Of a stretch of 64,000 bases of DNA, positions 11,076 through 22,969 are shown one piece after another. The notes under the pieces were generated by a model. The model did no database searches and was not told the origin of the DNA. It saw only the letters and a list, made by a program, of their open reading frames with translations. Source of the stretch: Caprella mutica (taxonomy: Eukaryota; Arthropoda; Malacostraca; Amphipoda; Caprellidae). The stretch is from NCBI GenBank assembly GCA_947561585.1, contig CANNZV010000335.1:124001-188000 (forward strand). Reading direction: 5' to 3'. Made by a program: the position numbers and the translations under genes. Each line of letters begins with the position of its first letter. Position 1 is the first letter of the stretch.

Positions 11076-11667
11076 GTGTGTAGCTATTCATACAGTGTGT
11101 AGTTGATAGTGTGTAGCTATTCATACAGTGTGTAGTTGATAGTGTGTAGCTATTCATACAGTGTGTAGTTGATAGTGTGTAGCTATTCATACAGTGTGTA
11201 GTTGATAGTGTGTAGCTATTCATACAGTGTGTAGTTGATAGTGTGTAGCTATTCATACAGTGTGTAGTTGATAGTGTGTAGCTATTCATACAGTGTGTAG
11301 TTGATAGTGTGTAGCTATTCATACAGTGTGTGTAGTTGATAGTGTGTAGCTATTCATACAGTGTGTAGTTGATAGTGTGTAGCTATTCATACAGTGTGTA
11401 GTTGATAGTGTGTAGCTATTCATACAGTGTGTAGTTGATAGTGTGTAGCTATTCATACAGTGTGTAGTTGATAGTGTGTAGCTATTCATACAGTGTGTAG
11501 TTGATAGTGTGTAGCTATTCATACAGTGTGTAGTTGATAGTGTGTAGCTATTCATACAGTGTGTGTAGTTGATAGTGTGTAGCTATTCATACAGTGTGTA
11601 GTTGATAGTGTGTAGCTATCCATACAGTGTGTAGTTGATAGTGTGTAGCTATTCATACAGTGTGTAT
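11076..11667. repeat. 33-bp minisatellite, about 18 copies, abutting a MITE
   Basis: The unit is TGTGTAGCTATTCATACAGT plus GTGTAGTTGATAG. Two units have an extra TG (near 11329 and 11564), about 235 bp or 7 units apart, which hints at an internal duplication. The array begins immediately at the MITE right end. Confidence 0.95.
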
Positions 11668-12141
11668 ATCCTGACAAGATGGCAGTCATTCAATTGTGTA
11701 GCGTATTTAACTAAGTTACTCTGAGTGCATATCATCTCTCTATTGCATTATACACACCCATGCTTATTAGCAATAGCTGGGGTGATGGTAACTAAGTTAC
11801 GCCATTGTAGGGGGGAGAGTGTATGTGTGTGTGCAGCTGCTTTGATGGATATACATCTTGGAACAAATAAATACAGAAAACCACAGAAGTAGCATGAAAC
11901 AATTTATATTACTTATTTTTTATTAACTGTCACTTAATATTCGATAAAAGTATAAGAGATATTTAACCAGTGTTGTAAATAGATAAAAGCTTTACAATGC
12001 CCATATAATTGTATCTATGATACAGTCTTGCCTACCGTATCCTAGATACCTGTAGCTGATGATATTGGTGTATTGATTATAAGTAATGTTCCGTGTAGAA
12101 ACTCTGCCATTAAAACATTAGTGGGCCTGTCTTTCTAACCA
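11668..12141. other. Unique sequence with two isolated 13-bp motifs
   Basis: No gene seen. GTATCTATGATAC (12011-12023) and GTATCCTAGATAC (12037-12049) occur as isolated copies 13 bases apart, outside any array or recognisable MITE. Confidence 0.6.
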
Positions 12142-12837
12142 CAGGCCTGATGGGTGAGTAGGCCTGATAGGTGAGAGTAGGCCTGATAGGTGAGAGTAGG
12201 CCTGACAGTAGAGAGTAGGCCTGACAGTTGAGAGTAGGCCTGACGGTAGAGAGTAGGCCTGACGGTAGAGAGTAGGCCTGACGGTAGAGAGTAGGCCTGA
12301 CGGTAGAGAGTAGGCCTGACGGTAGAGAGTAGGCCTGACGGTAGAGAGTAGGCCTGACGGTAGAGAGTAGACCCGACGGCAGAGAGTAGACCCGACGGCA
12401 GAGAGTAGACCCGACGGCAGAGAGTAGACCCGACGGCAGAGAGTAGACCCGACGGCAGAGAGTAGACCCGACGGCAGAGAGTAGACCCGACGGCAGAGAG
12501 TAGACCCGACGGCAGAGAGTAGACCCGACGGCAGAGAGTAGACCCGACGGCAGAGAGTAGACCCGACGGCAGAGAGTAGACCCGACGCCAGAGAGTAGAC
12601 CCGACGCCAGAGAGTAGGCCTGACAGGTGAGAGTAGGTCTGACAGGTGAGAGTAGGCCTGATAGGTGAGAGTAGGCCTGATAGGTGAGTGTAGGCTTGAT
12701 AGGTGCGTGTAGGCCTGATGGGTGCATGTAGGCCTGATGGGTGCGTGTAGGCCTGATGGATGCGTGTAGGCCTGATGGATGCGTGTAGGCCTGATGGTGA
12801 GAGTAGGCCTGACAGTTGAGAATAGGCCTGACACAGT
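12142..12837. repeat. 19-bp minisatellite, about 36 copies in blocks
   Basis: The unit is AGAGTAGGCCTGACGGTAG. A central block is homogenised to AGAGTAGACCCGACGGCAG (about 12 copies), flanked by CAGGTG, TAGGTG and ATGGGTGCGTGT variants. The block order records successive local expansions. The spurious minus-strand frames here are shadows. Confidence 0.95.
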
Positions 12838-13100
12838 AGGCGTTCTCTCTCATATTCATGTGCATTATCGGTTTCCAATGGAGGGCATAGTTACCACCCA
12901 TCCAATTACTCTGCATTTAATGTGAAGGTATGAACTAGCCTCTGAGTAATTGAATGTTTGCTCTATTTGATCGACTCTCTGTTGATGGAGAAGATAACTT
13001 AAATAGGGAGCTTTATACGCGTGTAGTATTGTACAGAGAAATACTGATGAAAATTCCGCATTTTGATTACACTTCTAGTAAATCAAATTGTTTATTTATA

Positions 13101-13650
13101 TAAATTGTAAATAAAATTTCTTTGTAATTACTGTGGACCTCAAGTTGTAAATGAAATATTTGTTGTGATTACCGTGGACTTTAAATTGTAAATGAAATAT
13201 TTGTTGTGATTACCGTGGACGTTAAATTGTAAATGAAATATTTGTTGTGGTTACCATGGCCTTTAAATTGTAAATGAAATATTTGTTGGGGTAACCTTGG
13301 CCTTTAAATTGTAAATAAAATATTAGTTGTTGTTATCGTGGACTTTAAATTGTAAATGAAATATTTGTTGTGATTACCGTGGACTTGAAATGATAAATAA
13401 AATATTAGTTGTTGTTACCGTGGACTTTAAATTGTAAATGTATTTGTTGTGATTACCGTGGACTTTAAATGATAAATAAAATATTAGTTGTTGTTACCGT
13501 GGACTTTAAATTGTAAATTAAATATTTGTTGTGATTACTGTGGACTTTAAATTGTAAATTAAATATTTGTTGTGATTACCGTGGACTTTAAATTGTAAAT
13601 GAAATATTTGTTGTGATTATCGTGGACTTTAAATTGCAAATGAAATATTC
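13101..13650. repeat. 41-bp minisatellite, about 13 copies
   Basis: The unit contains AAATTGTAAATGAAATATTT, then GTTGTGATTACCGTGGACTTT. It resembles the 46515-46870 array and two single copies at 19276-19318 and 23440-23480 (order GTAAAT..AAATA..TTACCGTRGA). Confidence 0.92.
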
Positions 13651-13899
13651 AGTTGATGCTACTCGAGGCATTTATTTTCTCAGTACATTAAATATTGTTC
13701 ATACACTCCACACACTTTATTATCTACGATGACTAGTGTCATAGCCGTCATTATTCATCACTTACATCACAATTGGAATTCACATTCCTGGCTAATAAGG
13801 TTTTTAGTCGTCTTCGTGTACCTTCATGCCAATAATTCAATTTGGCACTTTTTGTGTCTGTATTTTGTGAAACTGCAATTATTTGTAAATTACCTGTCA

Positions 13900-14182
13900 T
13901 TCTGATTACCAGGACAGGATGAGTGATTCTAATTACCAGGACAGGATGAGTGATTCTAATTACCAAGACAGGATGAGTGATTCTAATTACCAGGACAGGA
14001 TGAGTGATTCTGATTACCAGGACAGGATGAGTGATTCTAATTACCAAGACAGGATGAGTGATTCTAATTACCAGGACAGGATGAGTGATTCTGATTACCA
14101 GGACAGGATGAGTGATTCTAATTATCACCACAAGTGATTCTAATTATCACCACAAGTGATTCTAATTATCACCACAAGTGAT
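13900..14182. repeat. 27-bp minisatellite then 22-bp array
   Basis: About 8 copies of GACAGGATGAGTGATTCTAA plus TTACCAG (27 bp), followed by 3 copies of ACAAGTGATTCTAATTATCA plus CC. The two share GTGATTCTAATTA. Confidence 0.93.
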
Positions 14183-14184
14183 TA

Positions 14185-14680
14185 TTACCTTAGCAATCTT
14201 GCGGAAAGTTATATTTTCATCGGAATTTATTTTTTTATTTATATATTTATCATCTTGTTATTCGCTTAACTGAAAAAGTGTTCAACCAAATTGCCTGAAA
14301 TTTGGTGAAACGATTGGACCATGTCCAGTGACCTGCTGCTAGTCTTTTGGAAATGACGCGGTCAAAGGTCAAGGTCATGGTCATTTATAACTCAAAAAGT
14401 ATCGAACTATATTGCATGAAACTTGGTGGAACGATTGGTCAATATGCAGGAACAATTTTGATTGATTTCGGGAGTGATCGGGTCAAAGATCAAGGTCAAG
14501 GCCATTTTGTAACTCAAAAAGTATTCGACAAAATTGTCTGAAATTTGATGGTACTATTGGTCAATAACCAGGAACGATCTGGTAGATTTTTGGAAGCGAT
14601 CCGGTCAAAGGTCAAGGTCATTTATAGCTCAAAAAGTATTGTACCATATTGCATGAGACTTGGTGGGACGATTTAACTAT
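14185..14680. mobile_element. Family C dispersed element with AGGTCA repeats, copy 1
   Basis: It begins near TTACCTTAGCAATCTTGCGG and contains AAATTGCCTGAAATTTGGTG, as do the copies at 31650 and 43765. An internal module of about 120 bp (GGTCAAAGGTCAAGGTCA, ACTCAAAAAGTAT, TTGCATGAAACTTGGTGG) is repeated about three times. The right terminal part (GCGCTCT..CTAGTT in copy 2) is absent. No protein coding capacity. Probably a non-autonomous DNA transposon, class uncertain. Confidence 0.7.
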
Positions 14681-14695
14681 TTGTTAAATAGTGTT

Positions 14696-14915
14696 ACCTA
14701 CAAGAGGTTCTCTATTCACTACAAGAGCTTCTCTATTCATCATAAATGGTTCTTTATTCACTATAAGAGGTTCTCTATTCACTACAAGAGGTTCTCTATT
14801 AACTACAAGAAGTTCTCTATTCACTACAAGAGGTACTCTATTCACTACAATAGGTTCTCTATTTACTACAAGAGGTTCTCTATTCCCTATAAATGGTTCT
14901 CTATTCCCTATTCAA
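14696..14915. repeat. 21-bp minisatellite, about 10 copies
   Basis: The unit is CACTACAAGAGGTTCTCTAT plus T with scattered changes (CATAAATGG, CCTATAAATGG). It directly follows the family C element. Confidence 0.92.
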
Positions 14916-15026
14916 ATAGGATAAAGACAAACCTCTCAATCGAGTCCTTTGGTCTTCAAACCGAAGGATAAGTAAATAAATCCTCCCCTTCTGTCTTTAA
15001 GTAAATATTTGATAGTCAAAATTACG

Positions 15027-15535
15027 ATAGGGGATATTTAAGGCAGTGATTTACTGCCCAGATTACCATAGGGGATATTTAAGGCAGTGATTTACTGCCC
15101 AGATTACCATAGGGGATATTTAAGGCAGTGATTTACTGCCCTGATTACCATAGGGGATATTTAAGGCAGTGTTTTACTGCCCAGATTACCATAGGGGATA
15201 TTTAAGGCAGTGATTTACTGCCCAGATTACCATAGGGGATATTTAAGGTAGTGATTTACTGCCCAGATTACCATAGGGGATATTTAAGGCAGTGATTTAC
15301 TGCCCTGATTACCATAGGGGATATTTAAGGCAGTGATTTACTGCCCTGATTACCATAGGGGATATTTAAGGCAGTGATTTACTGCCCAGATTACCATAGG
15401 GGATATTTAAGGCAGTGATTTACTGCCCTGATTACCATAGGGGATATTTAAGGCAGTGATTTACTGCCCTGATTACCATAGGGGATATTTAAGGCAGTGA
15501 TTTACTGCCCAGATTACGATTGGGGATATTAACTA
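15027..15535. repeat. 41-bp hairpin-bearing minisatellite, about 12 copies
   Basis: The unit is AGATTACCATAGGGGATATT plus TAAGGCAGTGATTTACTGCCC. Each unit contains GGCAGT-GATTT-ACTGCC, a 6-bp-arm hairpin. CCAG/CCTG variants alternate. Otherwise very homogeneous. Confidence 0.95.
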
Positions 15536-16080
15536 TATTTTTGTTTATTCAGTTACTATTTTTTTTTATTTATCATATTAAATATAATATGATATTAAAT
15601 TCTTTTTATTTTCCCCTTTATTTCCCTGTTGTTCCAAATGGCATTGAAGTTTTGAATCTTTTAAAGTAATTTAACAGATTAATCTCATTAAGATAAGTTC
15701 GCCTCTCTCGAGATGATAAAAGTTTTTCTTTTAATATAGCTCCGCTGTTTAGTTTTTAAGAAGATTGCAATTGACCCCCTTCTCCCCCCCCTCCCCTCTA
15801 CTACCTCTTGACCTCCTCCTCCATTGATTCCTAAGGATATTGTTGGTACAATATCCCCCCTAAATTGTTTGTCCCCTGTATTGGCAAACAAAATGAAAAG
15901 ATTGCAGGTAGCAAATTATAGTGGGTATCATTGCCTTAATATTGTAGTTATAATATCACAAATATAATTATTACTCTATTGCATGGGGCTCTGTTAATAT
16001 TGCATAAATATTGTTGCTATACATGTATTGCGGGGCATTGTTGTACCAATACTGCTAATATTGTTACAAAAATATGTAAT
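15536..16080. other. Unique sequence, no gene seen
   Basis: AT-rich sequence with a pyrimidine-rich patch at about 15775-15825. The open frame on the minus strand here has no family resemblance. Nothing else supported. Confidence 0.5.
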
Positions 16081-16202
16081 TGGTATCCATGATACCTGCA
16101 TGTATTTTGGATACGACTTAGAATTTCTTGTAGTGCAATACTAATATCATTTTTGTATGGTCGTGAATGTGGAACCATCTGTTAACTCGTAACTTACCCT
16201 AT
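16081..16202. mobile_element. Family A MITE, right half with core
   Basis: GTATCCATGATAC (16083-16095) is followed by a decayed partner (GCATGTATTTTGGATACGA) and the right end GGAACCATCTGTTAACTCGT, AACTTACCCTA. The left arm is missing. Confidence 0.75.
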
Positions 16203-17032
16203 AATTATATAAAGTAATTCCAAGTACCTACTGCCTCATCAAATATTCTGTTACAGTCCGTTGTTTCTGCTAAATGTAACGGTAATGCTTTGTAAGTAGA
16301 TTTTAAATGCAATTTGCTTCTGAAGCAGACGGTGAAAATAATTAATTATTCTTTGCAATTAATTATAAAACGACAAGCAATTTTGTTACTAGAAATTAAT
16401 GATTATAAGCTTTTAATGACTTTATATAATAACTATTAGTCTAGTTCAGTAGATGCTGTTATTAAATTGATAATCTAATTAATATAATGGATTATATTTA
16501 AATGCAAGTACGTATCATCATTATATATATACTAACTAAACTTTATATTTTTTTTACTCTCAATTATCAAAACTACGATCGATATAAATTGGTAATATCA
16601 GTGTGATCCGTAGCCATGGCCACAAATTATTGTTAATTTTATTATTATTGAAGATTTCGGGCAGACAGACAGATTTATACCTGCGTAAAACTTTAATAAG
16701 GCCTATCAGTACTACATTATTTTATAAAAGGGGTAAATTAATATTAATACTCATTATATAAATTTTTAATTATTAATACTACTTAGAATGATATATATTT
16801 TATTAGTACTCATTAAATTAATATATCTAATTAGTACTCATTATATTTAATATATCTAATTAGTAGTCATTATATTTAATAGCTCTGTATTTTTCCATTC
16901 TATTTATTCATTGATGTGACGAGTTGTTTAATGAGTTAATGGGTTATTTATCATTTGATGAATTACTTCCAACTCCATAAGTAATTCAATAAATAGTCAT
17001 GCTATTAATTGCATTCTCTCACTAATTCAGTG
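16203..17032. other. AT-rich unique sequence with a short degenerate repeat
   Basis: No gene seen. At 16735-16885 there are 3-4 degenerate copies of ATTAGTACTCATTATATTTA plus ATATATCTA. Confidence 0.55.
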
Positions 17033-17078
17033 TTCTATTGAAGCTGTCTGTGAGGAATGGGAGAGAAATGGTTGTGTT
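17033..17078. mobile_element. Possible short fragment of family B retroposon 5' region
   Basis: TTGAAGCTGTCTGTGAGGAA plus TGGGAGAGAAATGG resembles CTGAAGCTGTCTGTGGTGAA plus TGGAAGAGAAGG near the 5' end of the copies at 22451 and 28158. The match is short and could be chance. Confidence 0.35.
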
Positions 17079-17174
17079 TTTAATTAGTTCTAATATTTTA
17101 CACTACTTTCCATCAATTTTGATATATTATTATTATCTATTTGATTATTTATTTATTTAAATATACTATTTTCG

Positions 17175-17512
17175 ATGTATTTATTTTACAAAAAAAACTA
17201 TTATTATCGATTTGATTATTTTATAAGAAAAAGATTTTATTATCGATATATTTATATACAAAGAAAACTATATTATTTTCGATATATTTATATACAAAAA
17301 CACTATATTATTTTCGATACATTTATATACAAAAACACTATATTATTTTCGATACATTTATATACAAAGAAAACTATATTATTTTCGATATATTTATATA
17401 CAAAGAAAACTATATTATTTTCGATATATTTATATACAAAGAAAACATATTATTTTCGATATATTTATATACAAAGAAAACATATTATTTTCGATATATT
17501 TATATACAAATA
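17175..17512. repeat. 35-36 bp AT-rich minisatellite, about 9 copies
   Basis: The unit is ATATTATTTTCGATATATTT plus ATATACAAAGAAAACT, with ACAC variants in the middle copies and more diverged copies on the left. Confidence 0.92.
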
Positions 17513-17600
17513 TATTGCCCATCATTTATGAATGCATATCTTAACCTCTTAAGACTTGCTGACCATCTAATTTCCCCAGTGAATTCAAATACATTAAAGG

Positions 17601-18726
17601 AATATTATCGTGCAGATGGGATATTATCGTGCAGATGGGATATTATCGTGCAAGTGGGACATTATCGTGCAAGTGGGATATTATCGTGCAAGTGGGATAT
17701 TATCGTGCAAGTGGGATATTATCGTGCAAGTGGGATATTATCGTGCAAGTGGGATATTATCGTGCAAGTGGGATATTATCGTGCAAGTGGGATATTATCG
17801 TGCAAGTGGGATATTATCGTGCAAGTGGGATATTATCGTGCAAGTGGGATATTATCGTGCAAGTGGGATATTATCGTGCAAGTGGGATATTATCGTGCAA
17901 GTGGGATATTATCGTGCAAGTGGGATATTATCGTGCAAGTGGGACATTATCGTGCAAGTGGGACATTATCGTGCAAGTGGGACATTATCGTGCAAGTGGG
18001 ACATTATCGTGCAAGTGGGATATTATCGTGCAAGTGGGATATTATCGTGCAAGTGGGATATTATCGTGCAAGTGGGATATTATCGTGCAAGTGGGATATT
18101 ATCGTGCAAGTGGGATATTATCGTGCAAGTGGGATATTATCGTGCAAGTGGGATATTATCGTGCAAGTGGGATATTATCGTGCAAGTGGGATATTATCGT
18201 GCAAGTGGGATATTATCGTGCAAGTGGGATATTATCGTGCAAGTGGGATATTATCGTGCAAGTGGGACATTATCGTGCAAGTGGGACATTATCGTGCAAG
18301 TGGGACATTATCGTGCAAGTGGAACATTATCGTGCAAGTGGAACATTATCGTGCAAGTGGAACATTATCGTGCAAGTGGAACATTATCGTGCAAGTGGGA
18401 TATTATCGTGCAAGTGGGATATTATCGTGCAAGTGGGATATTATCGTGCAAGTGGAACATTATCGTGCAAGTGGAACATTATCGTTCAAGTGGAACATTA
18501 TCGTTCAAGTGGAACATTATCGTTCAAGTGGGATATTATCGTGCAAGTGGGATATTATCGTGCAAGTGGGACATTATCGTGCAAGTGGGACATTATCGTG
18601 CAAGTGGGATATTATCGTGCAAGTGGGATATTATCGTGCAAGTGGGATATTATCGTGCAAGTGGGATATTATCGTGCAAGTGGGATATTATCGTGCAAGT
18701 GGAACATTATCGTGCAAGTGGAACAT
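17601..18726. repeat. 19-bp minisatellite, about 59 copies with variant runs
   Basis: The unit is GGGATATTATCGTGCAAGT. Variants GGGACATT, GGAACATT and TTCAAG occur in contiguous runs, not scattered. All three plus-strand frames stay open for about 375-410 residues, which explains the false long frames. Confidence 0.96.
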
Positions 18727-19340
18727 TTTCATGGTCGTCTTAAACGTAATTCCTAATAAATGAGTTCTTTCTTCGATTTTTAAAGCCGTTTAGTGTGACC
18801 TGTTAAAAATGTGGTCGTATGAAACGTTAAAAACTAATTTCTTCAATTATAATTATGAGAAGGGGGGTAGGGGGTAGGTTAAGGGTTGCCAGACGCCTCT
18901 ATATCATTCTCTCCCTGCTTCATATTTCAACAGTGAGATTTATGAAGGAAATTAGCAACTTTTTAACGAGGCTCTAAAAAGTGAGCCTGAAAACTACCTT
19001 AGCCTTTTTTCTCACCTTTAATTACCTTATTTGATGCCTGTTCTAACTCACCTTGTCGCTGTTAAAGGTACGCCTACTCTTCCTTTTCCTCTTTGTTTTT
19101 TAGTTTATTTTTTGCGTTAGATGTTTGTGACAGTGTTGTCATCAAGGTTGTTAATTAAATGTTAGTGCCATACACGGAAATGTGGCGGTGATATCTTTAT
19201 AGTGTTACACTTGGTTAGTTAAATCATTATGATGGTAAGCCTGAGATTAAAATGTTTGTTAGGTTGTTTTAAGGTAAGAGTAAATGAAATACTGGCCGTA
19301 AATACCGTGGATTAATTTTCAGTTCAATTTTATTCGCTAC
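18727..19340. other. Unique sequence with one isolated ACCGTGGA module
   Basis: No gene seen. At 19276-19318 a single copy of GTAAATGAAATACTGGCCGT plus AAATACCGTGGATT resembles the units of the arrays at 13101 and 46515. Confidence 0.55.
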
Positions 19341-19507
19341 TAAGGTAGTTACGAATCGTCTGTCGGTTTCACATCTTCGGTCATATAAAAAAACTATGAA
19401 GTTTTTAATCATATTAATTGATTTCCACAATAAAATTAAAAACAATATAATTTTTTTCTAATATGACTGAAGATGTGATACTGACCGATAATTAGTAACT
19501 TGCCCTA
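19341..19507. mobile_element. Family A MITE, full-length without GTATC core
   Basis: Left end TAAGGTAGTTACGAATCGTC with TTTCACATCTTCGGTCATAT; right end ATATGACTGAAGATGTGATA with GACCGATAATTAGTAACTTG and CCCTA. The CATCTTCGGTCATA arm type matches the copies at 1-76 and 48661, suggesting a subfamily. Confidence 0.8.
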
Positions 19508-20127
19508 TATTCCCATACAAATATTTTATTTCACTGTGAGTGCTTATAGAGTTGTACGCTTCAAACCTATATAAACATAACATTTTCATATTCAAACTGA
19601 TACTATTTCTAATTACTTGCGATAATCGTCTAATCACCTAATAATAGCTAGTCTCCACTAAGACTGACTGGATGTGCATAATAACAACTCACAGTTACCT
19701 ACTCTCTTGATTGGGGCTTGAGAAGATGTCCATTTGTCATGTTATGCAGTGTGCCCTGTGTCCTATAGTGTCCGTGCTCTGTGCCCTATAGTGTCCGTGC
19801 CCTCTTGATCGCAGTGCACCCATTACTAAGATTGAAGCTAGGCAAGGTCTGTGTGGGTCTAAAGAGATGTTAATCCTCTTAAGATGTAAGATGTACGACT
19901 AGTGATGTTTAATTCTACTAAATATAGACTTGTCAAAATAGATGGAATAATAACGCTAGTAATTAAACCTGACATATCATGCAATATGTTATTTTTTTAC
20001 ATTATTGATTGCTAAAAATTGTGAAAAATGCCACTACTTTTAATTTCGATTACTATTCATTTATTGGCTTATATATTACTTACTTATTTCCAATATAGTA
20101 CCTATAATTAAAAAAAAATATTCTCTA
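19508..20127. other. Unique sequence, no gene seen
   Basis: A short local repeat of GTGCCCTATAGTGTCC lies near 19750-19805. No exon or RNA gene recognised. Confidence 0.5.
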
Positions 20128-22135
20128 CAGTATCTAGGATACGCACTGTTAGATTGTAACAGTCTTACAGTTTAGTATTCTCTTTAGTATCAAGGATACG
20201 CACAGTATGATGGTAACAGTCTTACAGTTTAGTATTCTCTTTAGTATCAAGGATACGCACAGTATGATGGTAACAGTCTTACAGTTTAGTATTCTCTTTA
20301 GTATCTAGGATACGCACTGTTAGATTGTAACAGTCTTACAGTTTAGTATTCTCTTTAGTATCAAGGATACGCACAGTATGATGGTAACAGTCTTACAGTT
20401 TAGTATTCTCTTTAGTATCAAGGATACGCACTGTTAGATTGTAACAGTCTTACAGTTTAGTATTCTCTTTAGTATCAAGGATACGCACAGTATGATGGTA
20501 ACAGTCTTACAGTTTAGTATTCTCTTTAGTATCAAGGATACGCACAGTATGATGGTAACAGTCTTACAGTTTAGTATTCTCTTTAGTATCTAGGATACAC
20601 ACTGTATGATGGTAACAGTCTTACAGTTTAGTATTCTCTTTAGTATCAAGGATACGCACAGTATGATGGTAACAGTCTTACAGTTTAGTATTCTCTTTAG
20701 TATCTAGGATACACACTGTATGATGGTAACAGTCTTATAATTTAGTATTCTCTTTAGTATCAAGGATACGCACAGTATGATGGTAACAGTCTTACAGTTT
20801 AGTATTCTCTTTAGTATCTAGGATACGCACTGTTAGATTGTAACAGTCTTACAGTTTAGTATTCTCTTTAGTATCAAGGATACGCACAGTATGATGGTAA
20901 CAGTCTTACAGTTTAGTATTCTCTTTAGTATCAAGGATACGCACAGTATTATGGTAACAGTCTTACAGTTTAGTATTCTCTTTGGTATCTAGGATACACA
21001 CTGTATGATGGTAACAGTCTTATAGTTTAGTATTCTCTTTAGTATCAAGGATACGCACAGTATGATGGTAACAGTCTTACAGTTTAGTATTCTCTTTAGT
21101 ATCTAGGATACGCACTGTGAGATTGTAACAGTCTTACAGTTTAGTATTCTCTTTAGTATCTAGGATACACACTGTTAGATTGTAACAGTCTTACAGTTTA
21201 GTATTCTCTTTAGTATCTAGGATACACACTGTTAGATTGTAACAGTCTTACAGTTTAGTATTCTCTTTAGTATCTAGGATACGCACAGTATGATGGTAAC
21301 AGTCTTACAGTTTAGTATTCTCTTTAGTATCAAGGATACGCACAGTATGATGGTAACAGTCTTACAGTTTAGTATTCTCTTTAGTATCTAGGATACGCAC
21401 TGTTAGATTGTAACAGTCTTACAGTTTAGTATTCTCTTTAGTATCTAGGATACACACTGTTAGATTGTAACAGTCTTACAGTTTAGTATTCTCTTTAGTA
21501 TCTAGGATACACGCTGCATGATGGTATCAGTCTTACAGTTTAGTATTCTCTTTAGTATCTAGGATACACACTGTATGATGGTAACAGTCTTACAGTTTAG
21601 TATTCTCTTTAGTATCAAGGATACGCACAGTATGATGGTAACAGTCTTACAGTTTAGTATTCTCTTTAGTATCTAGGATACACGCTGCATGATGGTATCA
21701 GTCTTACAGTTTAGTATTCTCTTTAGTATCTAGGATACACGCTGCATGATGGTATCAGTCTTACAGTTTAGTATTCTCTTTAGTATCTAGGATACGCACT
21801 GTTAGATTGTAACAGTCTTACAGTTTAGTATTCTCTTTAGTATCTAGGATACACACTGTATGATGGTAACAGTCTTACAGTTTAGTATTCTCTTTAGTAT
21901 CAAGGATACGCACAGTATGATGGTAACAGTCTTACAGTTTAGTATTCTCTTTAGTATCTAGGATACACGCTGCATGATGGTATCAGTCTTACAGTTTAGT
22001 ATTCTCTTTAGTATCTAGGATACACGCTGCATGATGATATCAGTCTTACAGTTTAGTATTCTCTTTAGTATCTATGATACACACTGCATGATGGTATCAG
22101 TCTTACAGTTTAGTAATTTCCTTAGTATCTATGAT
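20128..22135. repeat. 57-bp minisatellite with GTATC-N3-GATAC, about 35 copies
   Basis: Each unit has AGTATCTAGGATACGCACTG or AGTATCAAGGATACGCACAG, then GTAACAGTCTTACAGTTTAG and TATTCTCTTT. At least three types are intermixed: TCTAGG with GTTAGATTG, TCAAGG with GTATGATGG, and TCTAGG with ACACGCTGCATGATGG. The 13-bp motif GTATC-N3-GATAC is kept in essentially all copies, while its central triplet varies (TAG, AAG, TAT). This is the largest array of the window by length. Confidence 0.96.
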
Positions 22136-22254
22136 ACACCTGGCAATGCTGTTGGTGTAATCGTTTAAGTAGACCTGTTCACCGCTTTGTTCACTAGCTA
22201 CTCTGTGTTCATAAATGTCAAAGTAAGTGAACAACACTTTCATCTCCTATTGTA

Positions 22255-22396
22255 GAGGGTAAGTTACGAGTTATCGTACCGTTTCATATTCTCAATCATA
22301 TATGAAAGTAATGTGAATTATTGTTTAACTTTTATGTTTTTTTTTTCTCATATGATCGAAAATGTGGAACCGTCCAATAATGGGAGTAATACCCGA
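22255..22396. mobile_element. Family A MITE, full-length without GTATC core
   Basis: Left end TAGAGGGTAAGTTACGAGTT; right arm CATATGATCGAAAATGTGGA followed by ACCGTCCAATAATGGGAGTA and ATACCC. It lies between the 57-bp array and a family B retroposon. Confidence 0.8.
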
Positions 22397-22450
22397 TAGA
22401 GAACATGAGGAATGACTATCTATTTAATAATGGTTGTATTGATTAAAATA

Positions 22451-22958
22451 AGCCCCCAGGGGCTCTATCCTGAAGCTGTCTGTGGTGAATGGAAGAGAAG
22501 GGGGGTGGCGTCCCTTGGGCCCCGAACTGTTGTAATTTGAATTATGGATTGTCTTTTTTCATTTTTACCATGTTTATCATTTTTTTAACGCTACTTGCAG
22601 TTTTAGAGGATAGCGCTAGGGTTATGCTCTTCAACTACGAGGTCTTAGATTTTGTGTTAGGTAGGCTCATAGGCTTCATTTACTATCACCTCTTCATTTT
22701 CCTCTTCCATCCGTGAGTGCAGCCACCGGTGCTTGTGTCCCGTTTCGTCACATTCCTTGGTAAGTGACTGCATTCACGGAGTAGCTTTTCTGCATCCATG
22801 AGCATTGTCACCGTTGGTGTTAAGTGACTTTGTTCATGGAGCCACTTTCCTCTCTGACTGCTTCTTCCAGTCCCTTGTATTTAATTTCCTTTTGACGTCA
22901 GCGATATGGCCTTTGGTTCCGAAGCAGAGGTTAAACCCCTACTAAAATAAATAAAAAA
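22451..22958 (+). mobile_element. Family B SINE-like retroposon, copy 1
   Basis: About 508 bp, starting AGCCCCCAGGGGCTCTATCC and ending TTCCGAAGCAGAGGTTAAAC plus CCCTACTAAAATAAATAAAA. It is bounded by an 11-bp direct repeat TGATTAAAATA at 22440-22450 and 22959-22969. A variable A-rich 3' tail plus target duplication of irregular length indicates target-primed insertion by a LINE machinery. The body is almost identical to 28158-28658. I see no clear tRNA A/B boxes. Short open frames inside are shadows. Confidence 0.85.
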
Positions 22959-22969
22959 TGATTAAAATA

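Noticed and set aside
17528..18763. Three overlapping plus-strand frames of 375-411 residues
   Set aside because: All three frames are open because the 19-bp unit has no stop in any frame. The same protein repeat appears in each, which is a signature of a minisatellite.
22489..22716. 75-residue hydrophobic frame, and its counterpart at 28188-28370
   Set aside because: Both lie inside the two copies of the family B retroposon and are not conserved in frame between them (lengths 75 and 60).
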